From positions 1-44,219 of the forward strand of contig CALFPM010000096.1 of assembly GCA_937919155.1 (NCBI GenBank): 44,219 bases of DNA. Reading direction: 5' to 3'. Both the position numbers and the translations under genes were made by a program. The notes under the pieces were generated by a model. It saw nothing but the letters and a program-made list of their open reading frames with translations, was not told the DNA's origin and searched no databases. This DNA comes from an uncultured Clostridia bacterium (GTDB lineage: Bacteria; Bacillota; Clostridia; Oscillospirales; Acutalibacteraceae). Below, piece after piece: positions 14,858 to 22,930 of this stretch (the first letter of the stretch is position 1; each line of letters opens with the position of its first letter).

Positions 14858-16039
14858 TCAGAAAAGTCTTGAGAAGATGCCTGTGAAGCTGCCCATTGTC
14901 TTAAGGAATTCGCCGAATGCAATGGTAATGATTGCAACAAACTTGTTGATTCCAACTGCTGCTGCATAATCAGCGTTATCAATTGCAAGCTGACGGGTTG
15001 TTACCATTTCTGTTTCAAATGTGCCGGGATTATTCTCATTAACGGTAATCATTCTGACGCCTCTGTTGAAGTCTGTGCTGTAACCGCCGTGTGTAGCACC
15101 GCCTGTGTTAACAATCTTGATTCCGTCAAGCTCAGTAACAAAGTCATTGGTGTGGTCGTGACCTGAGAAAACACCCATAACGTCGCCTCTCTCAACCATT
15201 GCATCGAACTGACCGTGGTTGTAGTAGCCGGGGCAAGGGAACTCGAAGAGGAAGCCTTCCTGAATGTTTTCTGTTCTGGGAAGGAATGAATAGATCTTGC
15301 CGTTGAAGCTTCTTGAAAGCTCGCCCATATCGAAGGGTGACTCGTGGAAAAGTGCATCGTAAACTTCGCCAACGATGATGTGCTGGAATGCAAGTGCGGG
15401 AACAACCTCGCCGCCGTTTGCAATTTCAGCAGCCTTGCTCACTGTCTTGTACCACTCAATCTGGTCGGGGTTAACGCAGTCATATTCATCTGCACCGTTA
15501 ACCGAAACGTACTCGTTTGAGTCAAACATATAGAGCATAAGCTCTGTCTTGAGGCTCTTTGAACCGAGAACGGGAAGTGCGTGTGTTGCTGTACCTGTAA
15601 GCTCGGGATGGGGATCATAAGCAAGGCAATATTTGCCGCCGAATTTCTGATACATTACAAAAAGTTCATCATCGGCGAAACCCTGCTGATGGTCGTGGTT
15701 GCCGAAAACAAGAGTAAAGTATGTTTCGTTTTTAACAAATACTGAAACAAGCTCATTGATAGCAGCTTCCTTGTCTTCTTTTGTCATATTTTCGGGACCT
15801 ACCGTGTTGTCTCCGCCGAGAACAACAAGGTCAGGCTTGTATTCCTTAACAACCGCATCAAGGAATATGAGCATTTCAGGATTTGCAGGATAATCATCCT
15901 GACAGTCACAGATGTGCATAATCTTGAACTCGCCGTTTTCGTCAAATCTGAGCACGCCGCTGTCTGCTGCGCCGGCTGTTGCACAGATGCCGAAAATCAT
16001 TGCAAGTGCAAGAGCGATGGAAAGAATTCGTTTTTTCAT
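14858..16039 (-). CDS. Secreted calcineurin-like metallophosphoesterase
   Basis: A 393-residue exported enzyme; residues 1-24 are a signal peptide ending ATAGAA. The metal-binding motifs of the calcineurin-like (MPP) superfamily follow: ICDCQDD with Asp45 and Gln47 (Gln instead of the usual His, a variant I also associate with the DTQD form in related secreted phosphatases), VVLGGDN (73-78), FGNHDH (112-117), a lone His in LAFQHII, and SGHDHTNDF. It resembles the Dcr2/Siz1-type branch of purple-acid-phosphatase relatives. The C-terminal 25 residues (INKFVAIITIAFGEFLK onwards) are hydrophobic or amphipathic and could keep it at the membrane. The substrate, a phosphate monoester or diester outside the cell, is unknown. 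AAAGGAG precedes the ATG; it is divergent from zur. Confidence 0.9.
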   Translation of the reverse strand: MKKRILSIALALAMIFGICATAGAADSGVLRFDENGEFKIMHICDCQDDYPANPEMLIFLDAVVKEYKPDLVVLGGDNTVGPENMTKEDKEAAINELVSVFVKNETYFTLVFGNHDHQQGFADDELFVMYQKFGGKYCLAYDPHPELTGTATHALPVLGSKSLKTELMLYMFDSNEYVSVNGADEYDCVNPDQIEWYKTVSKAAEIANGGEVVPALAFQHIIVGEVYDALFHESPFDMGELSRSFNGKIYSFLPRTENIQEGFLFEFPCPGYYNHGQFDAMVERGDVMGVFSGHDHTNDFVTELDGIKIVNTGGATHGGYSTDFNRGVRMITVNENNPGTFETEMVTTRQLAIDNADYAAAVGINKFVAIITIAFGEFLKTMGSFTGIFSRLF

Positions 16040-16069
16040 TTTGGTCGCTCCTTTAAATATAATGTAATT

Positions 16070-16098
16070 ATTTTATATCAAAAGCATTATAAAGTCAA
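16070..16098 (-). promoter_or_regulatory. Promoter of the metallophosphoesterase gene
   Basis: On the minus strand TTGACT and TAAAAT are 17 bases apart. Its -35 faces the -35 of the zur promoter 19 bases away. Confidence 0.75.
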
Positions 16099-16117
16099 CC
16101 AAAGAAGAAAAATATTA

Positions 16118-16145
16118 TTGACTTTGTCCGTTATTTATGTATAAT
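16118..16145 (+). promoter_or_regulatory. Promoter of the zur-znuACB operon
   Basis: TTGACT (16118-16123) and a perfect TATAAT (16140-16145) are 16 bases apart. AATAA-TTTAGGAG-TTATT (16143-16160) over the start site is a weak inverted repeat that could be a regulator site, but it does not match the known Zur box. Confidence 0.78.
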
Positions 16146-16184
16146 AATTTAGGAGTTATTCTCAAATTGGGAGGCAATTTGAAA

Positions 16185-16565
16185 ATGAAAACATACAACA
16201 CTCATCAGCGCAAAAGCCTCATTGACTTTTTGCAGAGCAACAGTTCAAAGGCTTTTACCATTGAGGAAATCATAAGCGAAGTTGGCGAAATAAGCCAGAG
16301 CACCGCATACAGACTGATGACAAAGCTGGTTGAAGAGGGACTTGTTCACCGCACGGTGAAAGGCAACAGCCGCAGTTTTGTTTATCAGTACATTACGGAC
16401 AAAAAATGCGAAGGTCACCTGCATATGAAATGCACGGATTGCGGCAAGGTTTATCATCTTGACAGCAGCGTTACCGCGCAGATACAAAGTAATATTATGG
16501 ACAGCATAAGCTTTGAGGTGGACAGCCACACGGTTTTGCTTGGCAAATGCAGCGTTTGCAAATAA
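16185..16565 (+). CDS. zur: Fur family regulator, probably zinc-responsive Zur
   Basis: The ATG at 16185 (GGGAGG ten bases upstream) gives a 126-residue Fur-family protein, slightly short for the family. The winged-helix DNA-binding part lies at 1-72, with the recognition helix region SQSTAYRLMTKLVEEGL (37-53). The dimerisation part carries HLH around 78-80 and the structural zinc site Cys83-x2-Cys86 plus Cys122-x2-Cys125. Heading a znuA-znuC-znuB operon, 13 bases before znuA, it most likely represses zinc uptake when zinc is plentiful and controls itself. Fur, PerR or Mur function is less likely from context. An alternative TTG start two codons earlier is possible. Confidence 0.88.
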   Translation: MKTYNTHQRKSLIDFLQSNSSKAFTIEEIISEVGEISQSTAYRLMTKLVEEGLVHRTVKGNSRSFVYQYITDKKCEGHLHMKCTDCGKVYHLDSSVTAQIQSNIMDSISFEVDSHTVLLGKCSVCK

Positions 16566-16578
16566 AGGAGAAATAAAT

Positions 16579-17514
16579 ATGAAAAAAATAATATCACTTA
16601 TACTTACCGCGGCGGTCATGCTTTGCCTCTGCGCTTGCGGCGGCACTGCGGAGGAAACACCCGAAAGCAATCTCAAAATTGTTTGCACCGCTTTTCCTCA
16701 GTATGATTTTGTAAAAAACATTCTCGGCACATCAGATGGCATCACCCTGCTGATTGATGACGGCGGCGACCTGCACAGCTTTGAGCCTACGGCGCAGGAC
16801 ATCATCACAATCAGCTCGGCAGATATGTTTATTTATGTTGGCGGCACAAGCGACAAGTGGGTTGACGGCGTTCTTGCATCCGCAAACAATCCCAATCTCA
16901 AAACGGTTGCGCTTATGGACCTTGTTGACACCTATGATGAGGAATATGTGGCAGGCATGGAGCATCACTCCGACAGTGAACACGCCACAAAAGACGAGCA
17001 TGTCTGGCTTTCACTCGGCAATGCAGGGGTAATGATTCAGAAAATATGCGACATAATCTGCGAAATTGACCCCGACAACACCGCAAAATACAGAAACAAT
17101 GCAGGCAAATACATTGCCGACACAATCACTCTTGATATGGAATACAGGCTTGCTCTCAATGATGCAAAACGAAATGTGCTTCTTTTTGCGGACAGATTTC
17201 CCTTCCGTTATCTGACCGAGGCTTATTCCCTTGAATATTACGCCGCATTTGCAGGCTGTTCATCGGAAAGCGAAGCAAGCTTTCAGACAATGGCATTTCT
17301 CATTGACAAAACAAAGGAGCTTTCGCTCCCCGTTGTGCTGACCATTGACGGCTCTGACGGCTCAATTGCCAAAACAGTCTGCGAAGCAACGGGAGCAAAA
17401 ACCGCTGAGCTTGATTCCTGCCAGTCCGTTTCCATGACAGACATTGAAAACGGCACAACCTATCTGGGAATAATGCGAAGCAATCTTGAAGTTTTACGGG
17501 AGGCACTCAACTGA
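16579..17514 (+). CDS. znuA: Zinc ABC transporter substrate-binding lipoprotein
   Basis: The ATG at 16579 follows AAAGGAG and gives 311 residues: a signal peptide with lipobox LCAC (Cys20), then a cluster 9 (ZnuA/AdcA-type) metal-binding protein. Ligand motifs are GGDLHSFEPT with His66, a His/Asp/Glu loop HHSDSEHATKDEH (129-141) and HVWLSLGN with His141. Where ZnuA usually has a third His (HxAFGY), this protein reads ADRFPFRYLTEAY (204-216), so Asp205 may take that place; I recall this variant in other Firmicutes. It catches zinc (less likely manganese) outside the membrane and hands it to ZnuB. The stop overlaps the znuC start (TGATG). Confidence 0.92.
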   Translation: MKKIISLILTAAVMLCLCACGGTAEETPESNLKIVCTAFPQYDFVKNILGTSDGITLLIDDGGDLHSFEPTAQDIITISSADMFIYVGGTSDKWVDGVLASANNPNLKTVALMDLVDTYDEEYVAGMEHHSDSEHATKDEHVWLSLGNAGVMIQKICDIICEIDPDNTAKYRNNAGKYIADTITLDMEYRLALNDAKRNVLLFADRFPFRYLTEAYSLEYYAAFAGCSSESEASFQTMAFLIDKTKELSLPVVLTIDGSDGSIAKTVCEATGAKTAELDSCQSVSMTDIENGTTYLGIMRSNLEVLREALN

Positions 17515-18224
17515 TGGCGCTCATAAATGTAAGCGGCGTTTCTCTCGGCTATGAGGGAAAAGCCATTGTTACAAACCTTGATTTCACCGTCAACAAAGGC
17601 GATTATCTTTGCATTGTCGGTGAAAACGGAAGCGGAAAAAGCACGCTGATGAAAACACTGCTGGGGCAGAAATCCGTTATTTCGGGCAAAATCGAATTCG
17701 GCGAGGGACTCAGGCAGAGCGAGATAGGCTATCTTCCTCAGCAGACCGAAGTTCAAAAGGATTTTCCCGCATCGGTAAAAGAAATTGTTTATTCAGGCTG
17801 CCTCAACGGCTGCGGATTCAGACCTTTCTATTCAAAAGCTCAGAAAAAACAGGCGGCTGAAATAATGGAAAATCTGAACATTGCAGATCTTGCGGACAAA
17901 TGCTACAGAGAGCTTTCGGGCGGTCAGCAGCAGAGAGTGCTGCTTGCAAGAGCGCTTTGCGCCACCAAGAAGCTGCTCATTCTGGACGAGCCCGTGGCAG
18001 GTCTTGACCCTGTTGTGACCAAAAATCTTTACCGTCTTATTTCGGATATCAACAAGGCGGGTATTACGGTTATTATGGTTTCCCACGACATTCACGCTGC
18101 AATTGAATTTGCATCTCATATTCTTCACATCGGCAACAAGCCGCTTTTCTTCGGCACAAAAGACGACTACAAAAACAGTGACGGCTGCCACTGCTTTATC
18201 TGTGACGGGGGGTGCGAAGAATGA
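17514..18224 (+). CDS. znuC: Zinc ABC transporter ATP-binding protein with Cys-rich tail
   Basis: A 236-residue ABC ATPase with Walker A GENGSGKST (36-44), Q-loop PQQTEV, signature LSGGQQQR (134-141), Walker B LLILDEP (154-160), D-loop AGLDP and switch His191. It powers ZnuB-mediated uptake. After the normal end of the fold there is a short tail with five possible metal ligands in ten residues (Cys225, His226, Cys227, Cys230, Cys234), which is not needed for the ATPase and may sense or hold zinc. It starts one base inside znuA and overlaps znuB by four bases (ATGA), so the three genes are translationally coupled. Confidence 0.94.
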   Translation: MALINVSGVSLGYEGKAIVTNLDFTVNKGDYLCIVGENGSGKSTLMKTLLGQKSVISGKIEFGEGLRQSEIGYLPQQTEVQKDFPASVKEIVYSGCLNGCGFRPFYSKAQKKQAAEIMENLNIADLADKCYRELSGGQQQRVLLARALCATKKLLILDEPVAGLDPVVTKNLYRLISDINKAGITVIMVSHDIHAAIEFASHILHIGNKPLFFGTKDDYKNSDGCHCFICDGGCEE

Positions 18225-19063
18225 ATATAATCGGAACAATCAGCTCATATTTCAGCCACACCTTTGTCAGATATGCGCTCATTGCAGGCGTGCTTATTGC
18301 TCTTTGCGCCGCGCTTCTCGGCGTCAGCCTTGTGCTTAAGCGTTACTCAATGATCGGTGACGGACTTTCCCACGTTGCATTCGGTGCAATTGCGGTTGCC
18401 GCAGTATGCGGCGCGGCACCCATGGCGGTTGCCCTGCCCGTGACAATAGCCGCGGCAATTCTTCTGCTCGGTCTCAGCTCAAGCACAAAAATCAAAGGTG
18501 ATGCCGCCATTGCGATGATATCGGTCGGCACACTTGCTTTGGGTTACTTGTTGCTGAATGTTTTCTCCGCATCTTCAAATGTCAGCGGTGATGTTTGCAC
18601 AACGCTTTTCGGCTCAACCTCAATTCTCACTCTTTCCAAAACCGATGTTATTCTCTGCCTTGCCCTGACGGCAATCGTAATTCTTGTTTTCGTTTTGTTC
18701 TACAACAGAATTTTCGCCGTCACCTTTGATGAAAGCTTTGCCTCGGCAACAGGCACCAACACCAAGGCATACAACATTCTGATTGCGGTTGTGACCGCAG
18801 TTGTAATCGTGCTTGCGATGAATCTTGTGGGCGCACTTCTCATTTCTGCGCTGATTATCTTCCCTGCCCTTTCGGCAATGAGGCTTTTCAAAAGCTTCCG
18901 CTCCGTTATCATCAGCTCTGCGGTTATTTCCGTCATCTGCGCCGTAACAGGCATAATCATTGCAATTCTTTACGGCACTCCCGTTGGCTCAACAATTGTT
19001 GCGGCTGACATCGGAGCATTTTTAATCTGCTTTGCGGCAGGAAAAATCACAAAAAGGTCATAA
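18221..19063 (+). CDS. znuB: Zinc ABC transporter permease
   Basis: The ATG at 18221 overlaps the znuC stop as ATGA and has a GGGGGG ribosome site; a GTG three codons earlier is also open. The 280-residue protein is a family 3 (ZnuB/MntB-type) permease with about eight membrane helices. The stretch YSMIGDGLSHVAFGAIAVA near the N-terminus, and NLVGALLISALIIFPALSAMRL further on, are signature regions of the family. It forms the metal channel with ZnuC below and ZnuA outside. Last gene of the operon, 3 bases before the terminator stem. Confidence 0.94.
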   Translation: MNIIGTISSYFSHTFVRYALIAGVLIALCAALLGVSLVLKRYSMIGDGLSHVAFGAIAVAAVCGAAPMAVALPVTIAAAILLLGLSSSTKIKGDAAIAMISVGTLALGYLLLNVFSASSNVSGDVCTTLFGSTSILTLSKTDVILCLALTAIVILVFVLFYNRIFAVTFDESFASATGTNTKAYNILIAVVTAVVIVLAMNLVGALLISALIIFPALSAMRLFKSFRSVIISSAVISVICAVTGIIIAILYGTPVGSTIVAADIGAFLICFAAGKITKRS

Positions 19064-19101
19064 AAAAACCTCCGACTTTTTCAGGGTCGGAGGTTAATTT
19101 T
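19062..19101. terminator. Bidirectional terminator between znuB and ftsH
   Basis: A 10-bp perfect stem (AACCTCCGAC, GTCGGAGGTT) with A-run before and T-run after, so it serves the convergent operons on both strands. Confidence 0.93.
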
Positions 19102-21042
19102 TTATTCAGCGGTTTCTTCTGAAACTTCCTCTGCAGGAACTTCGCTTGCTTCAGGTGATTCGGGTTTTTCTTCCATAACCTTTGCAAATTCTTCGCCGCT
19201 CATCTTCTCATTTTCGAAAAGATACTGTGCGATTGCGTGAAGCTTATCCATATGCTCTCTGAGGATTGTTTCTGTTCTTGTGTATGCATTTCTGACAATA
19301 ACTTCAATTTCATCGTCAATCTGTGCGGCAACGCTCTCTGAATAGTTACGCACATTGTTGTAGTCCTTGCCGAGGAAAACCTGATGTCCTTCGCTGCCGA
19401 AAGCAATGGGTCCGAGTTTTTCGCTCATACCGTACTTTGTAACCATGCTTCTTGCGATTTCGGTTGCACGCTCAATATCATTTGACGCACCTGTTGAAAT
19501 ATCGCCGAGCACAAGTGCCTCTGCAACTCTGCCGCCCAGAAGACCTACAAGACTGTCAAGCATTTCGTTCTTTGATGTGTAATGCTTATCCTCAGTGGGT
19601 CTGTAAAGCGTATAGCCGCCTGCCATACCTCTGGGGATAATCGAAATCTGGTGAACAGGGTCTTCATTCTCAAGATAGTAACTTGAAACTGCGTGACCTG
19701 CCTCGTGATAAGCCGTCAGCTTCTTTGCCTTTTCGTTCATCTTGTGAGACTTCTTTTCGGAGCCCACCTGAACTTTAAGAGCGGCTTCGTCAATTTCTTC
19801 CATTGTGACAGCCTTCTTATCGCATCTTGCGGCAAGGAGAGCGGCTTCATTAAGAAGATTTTCAAGGTCTGCACCTGTGAAACCTACGGTTGCGTGAGCA
19901 ATGCTGTTAAGGTCAACATCGGGAGCAAGAGGTTTCTTTTTGGCGTGAACCTTAAGAATTTCAAGTCTGCCCTTTGTATCGGGATAATTTACTGTTACCT
20001 GACGGTCAAATCTGCCGGGTCTGAGAAGTGCGGGGTCAAGGATATCGGGGCGGTTGGTGGCGGCAATGACAATTACGCCTTCGTTTGCGCCGAAACCGTC
20101 CATTTCAACAAGAAGCTGGTTGAGAGTCTGTTCTCTTTCATCGTGACCGCCGCCCATGCCTGCGCCTCTGTGACGGCCAACTGCATCGATTTCGTCGATA
20201 AAGAGGATTGAGGGAGCATTTTTCTTAGCCTGATCAAAAAGATCTCTTACTCTTGATGCACCGACACCAACATACATTTCAACAAAATCTGAACCTGAGA
20301 TTGAGAAGAAAGGCACGCCTGCCTCGCCTGCAACAGCTCTCGCAAGCAAAGTCTTACCTGTACCCGGAGGACCTACAAGAAGCACACCCTTGGGAATACG
20401 AGCACCGAGCTTATTATACTCGTCGGGATTTTTCAGGAAGTCAACTATTTCTTCAAGCTCTGCTTTTTCTTCATCAGCACCTGCAACATCTTTGAATGTT
20501 GTCTTGCTCTTAAGGTCTTTGCCGAGCTTTATGCGAGCCTTGCCGAAAGTAAGAGCGTGGTTGTTTTCATTCTGAATAGTCTGACCCATTCTGCGATAGA
20601 GATAGAACATCACACCGACAAACATCAATGTCATCAGAAGAGTCGGAAGCATGCTCGACCAAAGAGAGCCGTTTGAACCCTTTTCATAGTTATACTTGAT
20701 TTTTGAATCGGGATTTTCGATATTGTGCTCAGTTACATAGTTGTGCACATCATTGAGGAATATCTCAACATTGGGCACAACATAAGTGAGTGTTTCATCA
20801 CTGCCGCTAATTTTGTATTCAAGAGCACCGCTTGAAAGGTTAAGGACATATTCAGTAACCTGAGCGCTTCTGAACTGCTCAACAATTTCGTAATATTTAG
20901 GTGCATCTTTCTTATTCTGTGTACCCATAAAGGAAGCAATAACCACAACAAGCAAAACGGGTACAATGATATAAAGAAGGTTACCCCATTTACTTGGCAC
21001 TCCTGACGGAGTCTTTACGGGTTTGTTATTTTTGTTATCCAA
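19102..21042 (-). CDS. ftsH: ATP-dependent zinc metalloprotease FtsH
   Basis: A 646-residue membrane protease, full length. Two membrane spans (about 20-39 and 131-149) flank an extracellular domain. The AAA module has Walker A GPPGTGKT (224-231), Walker B FIDEID (281-286), the pore loop SGSDFVEMYVGVGASRVRD and the second region of homology. The zinc protease motif HEAGH is at 446-450. The C-terminal tail is Glu-rich. FtsH extracts and degrades misfolded or regulated membrane and cytosolic proteins. The start is TTG with AGGAG ten bases upstream. It is the last gene of the rnjA-to-ftsH operon, 30 bases after hpt, an hpt-ftsH pairing common in Firmicutes. Confidence 0.97.
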   Translation of the reverse strand: MDNKNNKPVKTPSGVPSKWGNLLYIIVPVLLVVVIASFMGTQNKKDAPKYYEIVEQFRSAQVTEYVLNLSSGALEYKISGSDETLTYVVPNVEIFLNDVHNYVTEHNIENPDSKIKYNYEKGSNGSLWSSMLPTLLMTLMFVGVMFYLYRRMGQTIQNENNHALTFGKARIKLGKDLKSKTTFKDVAGADEEKAELEEIVDFLKNPDEYNKLGARIPKGVLLVGPPGTGKTLLARAVAGEAGVPFFSISGSDFVEMYVGVGASRVRDLFDQAKKNAPSILFIDEIDAVGRHRGAGMGGGHDEREQTLNQLLVEMDGFGANEGVIVIAATNRPDILDPALLRPGRFDRQVTVNYPDTKGRLEILKVHAKKKPLAPDVDLNSIAHATVGFTGADLENLLNEAALLAARCDKKAVTMEEIDEAALKVQVGSEKKSHKMNEKAKKLTAYHEAGHAVSSYYLENEDPVHQISIIPRGMAGGYTLYRPTEDKHYTSKNEMLDSLVGLLGGRVAEALVLGDISTGASNDIERATEIARSMVTKYGMSEKLGPIAFGSEGHQVFLGKDYNNVRNYSESVAAQIDDEIEVIVRNAYTRTETILREHMDKLHAIAQYLFENEKMSGEEFAKVMEEKPESPEASEVPAEEVSEETAE

Positions 21043-21072
21043 TATATAATCACTCCTAATCTGTTAAAAGAC

Positions 21073-21618
21073 TTAACCGCCGTAAGCCTCAGGTTTGAGG
21101 ATACCGACATAAGGTAAACCTCTGTAATTTTCATCAAAATCAAGGCCATAACCAACAACAAAAGCGTTGGGAATTTTCTTGCCGATATAATCTAAAGTAA
21201 GGTTAACATTCTCGCTGCGTCTTTCAGGCTTATCAAGCAGGCTGCAGCATCTGACACTCTTAGCACCATCAAGAAGCATCTTTTCCTTAACTTTCTGAAG
21301 AGTTCTGCCTGTATCGAAAATATCTTCTACCACAACTACATCATACTCTTCGAGGTGGTCAATTTCGCTTCTTACTTCAACACTGCCTGCTGATTCAGTT
21401 GAACCTGCAAGATAACTCTTTGCTCTGAGGAATTCAATTTTTAAAGGTATAGAAATTTCTCTCATAAGATCAGCCATAAAACAGACTGAGCCTTTGAGCA
21501 CACAAACAAGAAGAAGATTTTTATCTTTATAATCTTCGCTGATCTGCTTAGCAATGCCCTTGACTATCTGCGCAATTTCTTCTTCATTAAAAAGAATTTC
21601 CTGAATATCCTTGTGCAT
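21073..21618 (-). CDS. hpt: Hypoxanthine phosphoribosyltransferase
   Basis: A 181-residue purine salvage enzyme that joins PRPP with hypoxanthine or guanine to make IMP or GMP. The PRPP-binding motif VVVEDIFDTGRTL lies at 95-107, and the N-terminal LLLVCVLKGSVCFMADLMR and the C-terminal FVVGYGLDFDENYRGLPYVG are conserved family sequence. The length is normal. It follows tilS after four bases and precedes ftsH, the tilS-hpt-ftsH order well known in Bacillus and Clostridia. The ATG has GGAAGGG upstream. Confidence 0.96.
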   Translation of the reverse strand: MHKDIQEILFNEEEIAQIVKGIAKQISEDYKDKNLLLVCVLKGSVCFMADLMREISIPLKIEFLRAKSYLAGSTESAGSVEVRSEIDHLEEYDVVVVEDIFDTGRTLQKVKEKMLLDGAKSVRCCSLLDKPERRSENVNLTLDYIGKKIPNAFVVGYGLDFDENYRGLPYVGILKPEAYGG

Positions 21619-21622
21619 AGTT

Positions 21623-22930
21623 TTACCCTTCCTTTTTTATTATCAGAACATTTTTTGTATTTATATCGGGAAGATATTTCCCATCAGTACCAAATCCGTC
21701 GATCCAGACAATATTTTCACCGTCTCTGAGAATTGCGATACTGTTACGAATAGCGGGAGGTATCTTTTTTTCGTTAAAAAGTTTTTTTAACGTTTTGCTC
21801 TGACCTCTTTTTTTGTCATAAAATCTATCACCGTTTTCGCGGGAAGACATTATCAATTGCGATGAAATTTTATCAGCATCAACAGAGTTTTTACCTATGT
21901 TCCCTGCCGATGCTACTTCAAAGATATATCTGCCGTAAGGTGTATCAAACACACCATTTTCGTTACGACAAATCCATCTTTCACTTTCAGTTTCAATACT
22001 CTGAGCGCTAATTATACCATTACTGACAACAATATACAAGTCCTTTGAAATTTCGATTTTGCCCTGCCCTTCAGTTACAGCTTCATCAAGCAGATCAATA
22101 TGTCTTTTCTCAACATCTTTGAACATATATCGACTCAGAATTTCAGCGAGAGCTCTTCGTCTGACTGCTGAATGTGCAGCAACAAGCTCAGAAACTTTAA
22201 AGCCGTTATCAGTTTCAGAATTTCTGATCAGAGAATTTTTGCAATTCTCGATAAAATCGTTTTCATTCTTGAGAGTTTCAAGAGTACCCGAAATTGCATT
22301 TTCAAAGTTTTTATTAACCTTATCAAAAGTCGGAATAACATTGTGTCTGATATAATTTCTTGTATAATCATCGGAAAGATTTGTGCTGTCAGTTAAATAA
22401 GAAATATTATTATATTCGCAGTAATTTTCAATCTCCTTACGAGTGCATTCAATCAAAGGTCTGATAATATTGTCTCGCTTTACAGTAATTCCACAAAGGC
22501 CTTTCGTGCCTGTGCCTCTGATGAGATTAAACATCATAGTTTCAATTGAATCTGACAGTGTATGCGCTGTTGCAACGGCGTCACAACCAATATCTGAAAA
22601 GCACTCATATCGCTTGATTCTGCCGCATTCTTCTTCGCCTATGCCCATTTCTTTTGCTAGAGACGGAATATTGACAGAATACACAAAGCACTCAATATCA
22701 AGCTTTTTACAAAAAGCTTCAACAGCGTTCTGATCGCGAAGTGCTTCATCGCCTCTGATATTATGATTCAAGTGAACAGCTTTGATGATAATATCATACT
22801 CACCTTTTAATTTACTTAAAATTTCCAAAAGACACATTGAGTCCGCACCGCCGGAAACACCGACAGCAATACTCTTTACACCGTCAAGCAGGTTATATTT
22901 ATCAATTGTTTGTCTTACTTTACATATCAT
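21623..22930 (-). CDS. tilS: tRNA(Ile)-lysidine synthase
   Basis: TilS adds lysine to C34 of the CAU-anticodon isoleucine tRNA, which lets it read AUA; it is essential in most bacteria. The ATG at 22930 gives 435 residues and overlaps the dnaB stop by 11 bases. A longer open frame to 23086 only reads dnaB sequence in another frame. The N-type PP-loop ATPase motif SGGADS is at 26-31, followed by VHLNHNIRGDEALRD, and the C-terminal region (SSRENGDRFYDKKRGQSKTLKKLFNEKKIP) is the TilS-specific tRNA-binding part. It lies in the long housekeeping operon between dnaB and hpt. Confidence 0.94.
   Translation of the reverse strand: MICKVRQTIDKYNLLDGVKSIAVGVSGGADSMCLLEILSKLKGEYDIIIKAVHLNHNIRGDEALRDQNAVEAFCKKLDIECFVYSVNIPSLAKEMGIGEEECGRIKRYECFSDIGCDAVATAHTLSDSIETMMFNLIRGTGTKGLCGITVKRDNIIRPLIECTRKEIENYCEYNNISYLTDSTNLSDDYTRNYIRHNVIPTFDKVNKNFENAISGTLETLKNENDFIENCKNSLIRNSETDNGFKVSELVAAHSAVRRRALAEILSRYMFKDVEKRHIDLLDEAVTEGQGKIEISKDLYIVVSNGIISAQSIETESERWICRNENGVFDTPYGRYIFEVASAGNIGKNSVDADKISSQLIMSSRENGDRFYDKKRGQSKTLKKLFNEKKIPPAIRNSIAILRDGENIVWIDGFGTDGKYLPDINTKNVLIIKKEG

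Noticed and set aside
16091..16125. Inverted repeat AAAGTCAA...TTGACTTT between the phosphoesterase and zur genes, as a possible Zur box
   Set aside because: Each arm is simply the -35 box of one of two divergent promoters; the sequence does not match the known Zur operator.
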